In this document: one piece after another, positions 6,829-9,915 of the stretch
Layout: each line of letters begins with the position of its first letter
How positions within the stretch are numbered: position 1 is the stretch's first letter
Assembly: GCA_949745755.1 (NCBI GenBank)
Contig: CATJZL010000094.1
Coordinates: forward strand, 1-9,915
Length of the DNA: 9,915 bases
Direction: 5' to 3'
DNA from: UBA2730 sp022793235
Lineage (GTDB): Bacteria > Bacillota_I > Bacilli_A > RF39 > UBA660
Program-made: the position numbers and the translations under genes
Notes under the pieces: model-generated
The model's input: the letters and a program-made list of their open reading frames with translations, nothing else
The model's database searches: none
What the model was told of the DNA's origin: nothing

Positions 6829-7500
6829 TTAATTTTTAATTCGTTCACCTTTTCCATAGACCTTTACTTTAATCTTAAATATATTTCGATTTCCATTTAA
6901 TGGATAACTAGAATCAAGCCACATTCTAAGCCTATAATAACTCGAAATAGATTCACTTGTATTCATTCGATCAAGTATCATACTACCAGCAGGTGCCCCA
7001 TATTCATCAGCTTCTTTTAATCCATCAAAAGTAGTAGGCATAAAAACACTCTCTTCATAAGTCGGTTGCTTTAAACTTTTTTGTACATAAAGCTTAATAT
7101 ATTTCTCATCAATAGTAGAACTAGGGTCTTTTTCTGCAACAACCTCATAACTAATACTACTACTTCTATTAATAGTAATATCTACAGTAAAATCCATTAA
7201 TTGATTAGGATTAGATAAAGTCATACCTTCGGAATCAGCCATAGGTATAGCATTTTCTAAGAGAATTCCATTCTCCCCTTCATTATAAACAATAGTAGCA
7301 GAACCATTTTTAAAAATATCATTATCTTTACCAATAATCTGATTAATCAAGGATTTACCCTCAGTAGTATACAAATATACTTGATAACTAACTCCTATTA
7401 CTAATATAACAAGAAAAAAAAGTAAAATAAACATTACAAATAAGGACTTTTTATTAACATTGTATTTATCACTATCACTTCTATTAGAACCATTTTTCAT
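6829..7500 (-). CDS. Membrane-anchored exported protein of unknown function
   Basis: The 223-residue product has a short charged cytoplasmic N-terminus (1-19), one strongly hydrophobic segment (about 19-43, FVMFILLFFLVILVIGVSYQ) and an extracytoplasmic remainder. No lipobox, sortase signal or Cys is visible, so it is probably an N-terminally anchored single-pass protein. The outer part is beta-rich: FKNGSATIVY, LENAIPMADSEGM (81-93), a Thr/Ser-rich strand region and YRLRMWLD (189-196) before FKIKVKVYGKGE. The PMADSEG stretch and closing strands recall Ig-fold secreted proteins of Bacillota (TasA/camelysin type), but this is only an impression. The start is the ATG at 7500: AGAGGTG lies six nt upstream, and the in-frame GTG at 7509 is part of that ribosome site. 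It has its own promoter (7528-7556) and terminator. Confidence 0.8.
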   Translation of the reverse strand: MKNGSNRSDSDKYNVNKKSLFVMFILLFFLVILVIGVSYQVYLYTTEGKSLINQIIGKDNDIFKNGSATIVYNEGENGILLENAIPMADSEGMTLSNPNQLMDFTVDITINRSSSISYEVVAEKDPSSTIDEKYIKLYVQKSLKQPTYEESVFMPTTFDGLKEADEYGAPAGSMILDRMNTSESISSYYRLRMWLDSSYPLNGNRNIFKIKVKVYGKGERIKN

Positions 7501-7527
7501 ACATGTCACCTCTATTATTATAAATCA

Positions 7528-7556
7528 ATTTTATCAATAAATAAAATCTTTTTCAA
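7528..7556 (-). promoter_or_regulatory. Promoter of the exported-protein gene
   Basis: On the minus strand TTGAAA (7556-7551), a 17-bp spacer and TAAAAT (7533-7528) each match consensus at five of six positions. The predicted start is near 7521, about 20 nt before the ATG at 7500. It is divergent from the promoter at 7609-7637. Confidence 0.65.
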
Positions 7557-7608
7557 GTAAAAAACATTTAATATTTAGAAAAAGAAAAGAAAATGTAAAG
7601 ACAAGAAA

Positions 7609-7637
7609 TTGAAATAAAAATAAAAATATGTCATAAT
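7609..7637 (+). promoter_or_regulatory. Promoter of the 137-residue protein/PflX-like operon
   Basis: TTGAAA (7609-7614), an exact 17-bp spacer and CATAAT (7632-7637), with an extended -10 TG at 7629-7630, form a strong sigma-A promoter. Transcription would start near 7644, only about 15 nt before the ATG and just ahead of the ribosome site AAGGAGGT (7646-7653). The leader is too short to hold a riboswitch. Confidence 0.7.
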
Positions 7638-7658
7638 AAGTAAAGAAGGAGGTAACAT

Positions 7659-8072
7659 ATGTTATTACCAAAAAGAATCAAAAAGAAAAAAAGAAAAAAG
7701 ATAAAAACACCCTATCAAATGAAAAATGAATATGAAGCAGATAAATTAATAATTGCAAAATTAACAACAATTCCTAGCATACCTAAAAGTGAAGAAACAA
7801 CAAATCAAATCTTCTTTTTTGAAATAATAAATAACAACAATGAAATAAAATACAGAGAAATATTCACAGGCTTTATAACAGATTGTATTGAAGATATTGA
7901 AAACAAACCAGTAAATGTTAAATATTTTGATACTCCCTATGTCACAGAACCAGAAATATTGACAAGCATATTACCAGAATATAAAGAAAAAAGAATTGAT
8001 AAACATAGGTTCAAATTATTAAAAAAAGAACTAAATCTTTCAAGAGAGAAAGAAAAATGTTACAAAAAATAG
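7659..8072 (+). CDS. Unrecognised basic 137-residue protein, operonic with a PflX-like gene
   Basis: I do not recognise this family. The N-terminus is extremely basic (KRIKKKKRKKIKTPYQ, residues 5-20), as in nucleic-acid- or ribosome-associated proteins. A mixed alpha/beta middle follows (IIAKLTTIPSIP; QIFFFEIINNNNEIKYREIFTGFITD, 50-75), then a lysine-rich C-terminal helix (EYKEKRIDKHRFKLLKKELN). There is no signal peptide, membrane segment or metal motif; its two Cys (76, 134) are far apart. A near-perfect AAGGAGGT seven nt-scale upstream and a consensus promoter show that it is really expressed. The next gene starts nine bp after its stop, and that gene's ribosome site overlaps this stop codon, so the two are surely co-transcribed. 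A functional link to the radical SAM protein is inferred from this only. Confidence 0.75.
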   Translation: MLLPKRIKKKKRKKIKTPYQMKNEYEADKLIIAKLTTIPSIPKSEETTNQIFFFEIINNNNEIKYREIFTGFITDCIEDIENKPVNVKYFDTPYVTEPEILTSILPEYKEKRIDKHRFKLLKKELNLSREKEKCYKK

Positions 8073-8081
8073 GAAGAGAAA

Positions 8082-8981
8082 ATGAAGAAATTAGAAAAAT
8101 GTGAAATTTGTCCAAGAGAATGTAAAGTAAATAGAAATAAAGGAGAAATTGGACTATGTGGCATCGACATCAAAATAAAAGTAGCAAGAATTTCCCTACA
8201 TTATGGAGAAGAACCACCCATTTCAGGAACAAATGGAAGTGGAACAATATTTTTTTCAGGTTGCAATCTAAAGTGTATTTTTTGTCAAAATCATGAAATT
8301 TCCATAAAAAATTTTGGAAAAGAAATATCTACAGAACAACTAGCAAACAAAATGATAGAGCTACAAAAACAAAAAGCACACAACATAAACTTAGTCACAC
8401 CTACACACTTTATTCCACAGATAAGAGAAGCCATAATTTTGGCCAAAAAAAAAGGATTAAAAATCCCACTTGTATACAATACTAGTAGTTATGAAAAAAA
8501 AGAAAGTTTAAAAACTTTAGAAGGACTCATTGATATTTATCTACCAGATTTAAAATATTATGATGATTTACTTGCTATGAGATATTCAAAAGCACCAAAC
8601 TATTTTGAAATAGCAAAGAGCGCTATTGAAGAAATGTATAATCAAGTAGGATTACCAAAATTTGATAAAAATGGAATCATGAAAAAAGGTATTATTGTAA
8701 GACACTTACTACTTCCAGGAAAAATAGAAGATTCAAAAAAAATAATTGCATACTTAAAAAAAACATACAATGATAAAATTTTTATAAGCATAATGAATCA
8801 ATATACTCCAATAAAATCAGTCAAAAACATACCAGAATTAAATCAAATAGTAAAGAATGATGAATATAATAAATTAATTAACTTTGCATGTAATTTAAAT
8901 ATAAAAAATGCTTTTATTCAAGAAAATAATACACAAGAAAAAAATATGATTCCCAAATTTGATTTAACTGGAATCAATTAA
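8082..8981 (+). CDS. PflX-like radical SAM protein (COG1313 type)
   Basis: This 299-residue protein resembles the uncharacterised radical SAM family annotated PflX or putative pyruvate formate-lyase activating enzyme. An N-terminal Cys cluster, CEICPRECKVNR...GLCG (C7, C10, C14, C26), is characteristic of the family and may bind a second metal site. The family signature EEPPISGTNGSGTIFFSG (43-60) precedes the radical SAM motif CX3CX2C at C61, C65 and C68. LIDIYLPDLKYYD and VRHLLLPG in the second half are also family hallmarks, as is MNQYTP near the end. The length is normal and the motifs intact. The substrate is unknown: activation of a glycyl radical enzyme is suggested by the name only, and no pyruvate formate-lyase gene is nearby. 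It follows the 137-residue gene by nine bp, with AGGA seven nt before the ATG. Confidence 0.85.
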   Translation: MKKLEKCEICPRECKVNRNKGEIGLCGIDIKIKVARISLHYGEEPPISGTNGSGTIFFSGCNLKCIFCQNHEISIKNFGKEISTEQLANKMIELQKQKAHNINLVTPTHFIPQIREAIILAKKKGLKIPLVYNTSSYEKKESLKTLEGLIDIYLPDLKYYDDLLAMRYSKAPNYFEIAKSAIEEMYNQVGLPKFDKNGIMKKGIIVRHLLLPGKIEDSKKIIAYLKKTYNDKIFISIMNQYTPIKSVKNIPELNQIVKNDEYNKLINFACNLNIKNAFIQENNTQEKNMIPKFDLTGIN

Positions 8982-9070
8982 AATGATATTTTTAAATCAT
9001 AAAATATAAATTGTAAAAAAAATTAAATATAATTTCTAATCTTTTTTATCTAATCATTATTATACTTATA

Positions 9071-9108
9071 AAAAAATATACCAAAAATCATAGGTATATT
9101 TTTTTATT
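9071..9108. terminator. Bidirectional terminator between the PflX-like gene and the surface-protein gene
   Basis: AAAAAATATACC (9071-9082) pairs perfectly with GGTATATTTTTT (9093-9104) around a 10-nt loop. The outer A/T runs supply a U tract on either strand. It sits immediately before the stop codon of the convergent surface-protein gene and about 90 bp after the PflX-like stop. The AT-rich stretch 8982-9070 between them holds nothing else I can support. Confidence 0.75.
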
Positions 9109-9915
9109 TTATTTACTAACATCTAGCACAGGACGCACACCATAACCACTAATTCCAACATCAACATCATGCAAACGAGGATAGTCATTAATAATTGTCC
9201 AAGCACTATTTGAATCATAAGAACTCGCTGAAGAAGTCCAATAAGCATTAGTAGCTAGCCATATAGGACAAGACATTGCTGTTCGCTCCTCACATCCTAC
9301 CAACTCAGCTTCCTCTTTTGTAATCATCCTAGCTGGCTGATTCCATCCATTTGTAGCTGTAGCAAGAGCTTCTCTCGCAGCATCTGCATTCGTATCATTA
9401 CTATTTGTACTAGACCATCTTATATTTTCAGCTATATTATTATTTGAAATTAATGTTAATATACTGCCATTATCTTTTAATACATGAAAATCATGAGTCG
9501 TTGTATCATTTACTTTATAACTGATTACTGTACCAGCAGGACAAGTTTCATTTACTAAACAAGTAGTAGGTTGACATGTCTCTTCTCTTCCTGTTGGACA
9601 GGTTATCTCATTATAGGTATAAGCTCCTGTTATATTGGGATTGTCTACTTCTACCTTGATATTTGCTGAAGCACTCTTTCCATTTGATGCAGTAGCAGTA
9701 ATTGTAGTTGTTCCTATTCCTTTTGTCTCAACAAGTCCTGTATTGGTAACTGTGGCAATTCTTGGATCACTACTTGTCCAAGTAAGATTTCTATCTCCTG
9801 TTGTAAAAGCAGGTGTCATGGTAGCATTTAATTGTAAAGAGTTTGTTAGTTTCACTGTTGCACTACTCTTATCTAGTTCTACTCCATTTACTTCTACATT
9901 TACACCATCATTTCC
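9109..9915 (-). CDS. Partial surface protein: BIG2 domain plus DUF6273-like C-terminus
   Basis: The frame is open to the right edge of the window, so only the last 268 residues are seen; a GTG at 9855 is an internal valine, not a start. The first about 91 visible residues are a BIG2 (bacterial Ig-like) domain: VNGVELDKSSATVKLTNSLQ, then WTSSDPRIATVTNTGLVETKG and a closing TTTITATAS strand. A Cys-rich segment follows (C106, C114, C119, C125). The C-terminal part contains ARMITKEEAELVGC, YWTSSA and the closing GYGVRPVLDVSK, a pattern I associate with DUF6273-type or FGE-like extracellular domains of gut Bacillota. BIG2 domains are typical of secreted or wall-attached adhesins; no sortase signal ends the protein, so attachment must come from elsewhere. 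The gene is clearly richer in G+C than its neighbours, which may reflect horizontal exchange or threonine/serine-rich coding. Confidence 0.85.
   Translation of the reverse strand, partial: GNDGVNVEVNGVELDKSSATVKLTNSLQLNATMTPAFTTGDRNLTWTSSDPRIATVTNTGLVETKGIGTTTITATASNGKSASANIKVEVDNPNITGAYTYNEITCPTGREETCQPTTCLVNETCPAGTVISYKVNDTTTHDFHVLKDNGSILTLISNNNIAENIRWSSTNSNDTNADAAREALATATNGWNQPARMITKEEAELVGCEERTAMSCPIWLATNAYWTSSASSYDSNSAWTIINDYPRLHDVDVGISGYGVRPVLDVSK

Noticed and set aside
8291..8479. 62-codon minus-strand ORF inside the PflX-like gene
   Set aside because: It is antisense to conserved radical SAM sequence and its Cys/Phe-rich translation looks like a coding shadow.
8983..9000. Small hairpin ATGAT/ATCAT after the PflX-like gene
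   Set aside because: It has only five base pairs and no following T run; the 12-bp hairpin at 9071-9104 is the better terminator.
1..9915. Mobile element, prophage, CRISPR, toxin-antitoxin, tRNA or rRNA, or TGA recoding
   Set aside because: No transposase, integrase, repeat-spacer array, tRNA-like cloverleaf or rRNA sequence was recognised, and all genes read through with the standard bacterial code. The lone XRE gene is not enough to claim a phage or toxin-antitoxin locus.

Overview
The window is very AT-rich and densely coding, with short intergenic gaps, strong AGGAGG-type ribosome sites, ordinary use of TGG for Trp and no sign of TGA recoding. Together with class III (oxygen-sensitive) ribonucleotide reductase, a PflX-type radical SAM protein and Ig-like (BIG2) surface proteins, this suggests an anaerobic low-GC Bacillota, probably a gut member of the Bacilli/Erysipelotrichia/RF39-like groups. 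The lineage is inferred from gene content and composition only.

Left part (1-529): a probable terminator of an off-window gene, then a small XRE/Cro-type regulator on the + strand behind a leader with nested inverted repeats. It converges on the nrdD-nrdG-dut operon (minus strand, 527-3656). That operon makes dNTPs without oxygen (NrdD with its activase NrdG) and removes dUTP to supply dUMP for thymidylate (Dut). A Crp/Fnr-family regulator (3773-4405) is divergent from nrdD. The gap between them holds a perfect 16-bp palindrome with Crp/Fnr geometry. It is centred exactly 41.5 bp upstream of the predicted nrdD transcription start and overlaps the -35 box of the regulator's own promoter. This predicts one site that activates nrdDG-dut and represses the regulator.

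Middle (4434-7500): a possible 52-residue ORF after the regulator, a shared bidirectional terminator, the RNA-binding protein Tex (minus; start moved to 6751 by its ribosome site), and upstream of it a membrane-anchored exported protein of unknown function (minus; start moved to 7500).

Right part (7528-9915): divergent promoters drive the exported-protein gene leftwards and a two-gene operon rightwards (an unrecognised basic 137-residue protein plus a PflX-like radical SAM protein). This converges, through a 12-bp hairpin, on the 3' end of a surface-protein gene with a BIG2 domain and a DUF6273-like C-terminus, cut by the window edge and clearly richer in G+C than its neighbours.

Most of the window is housekeeping and anaerobic metabolism. 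I do not see a phage, defence, CRISPR or transposon system. The best lead is the nrdD/Crp-Fnr intergenic regulatory site; the other leads are modest.
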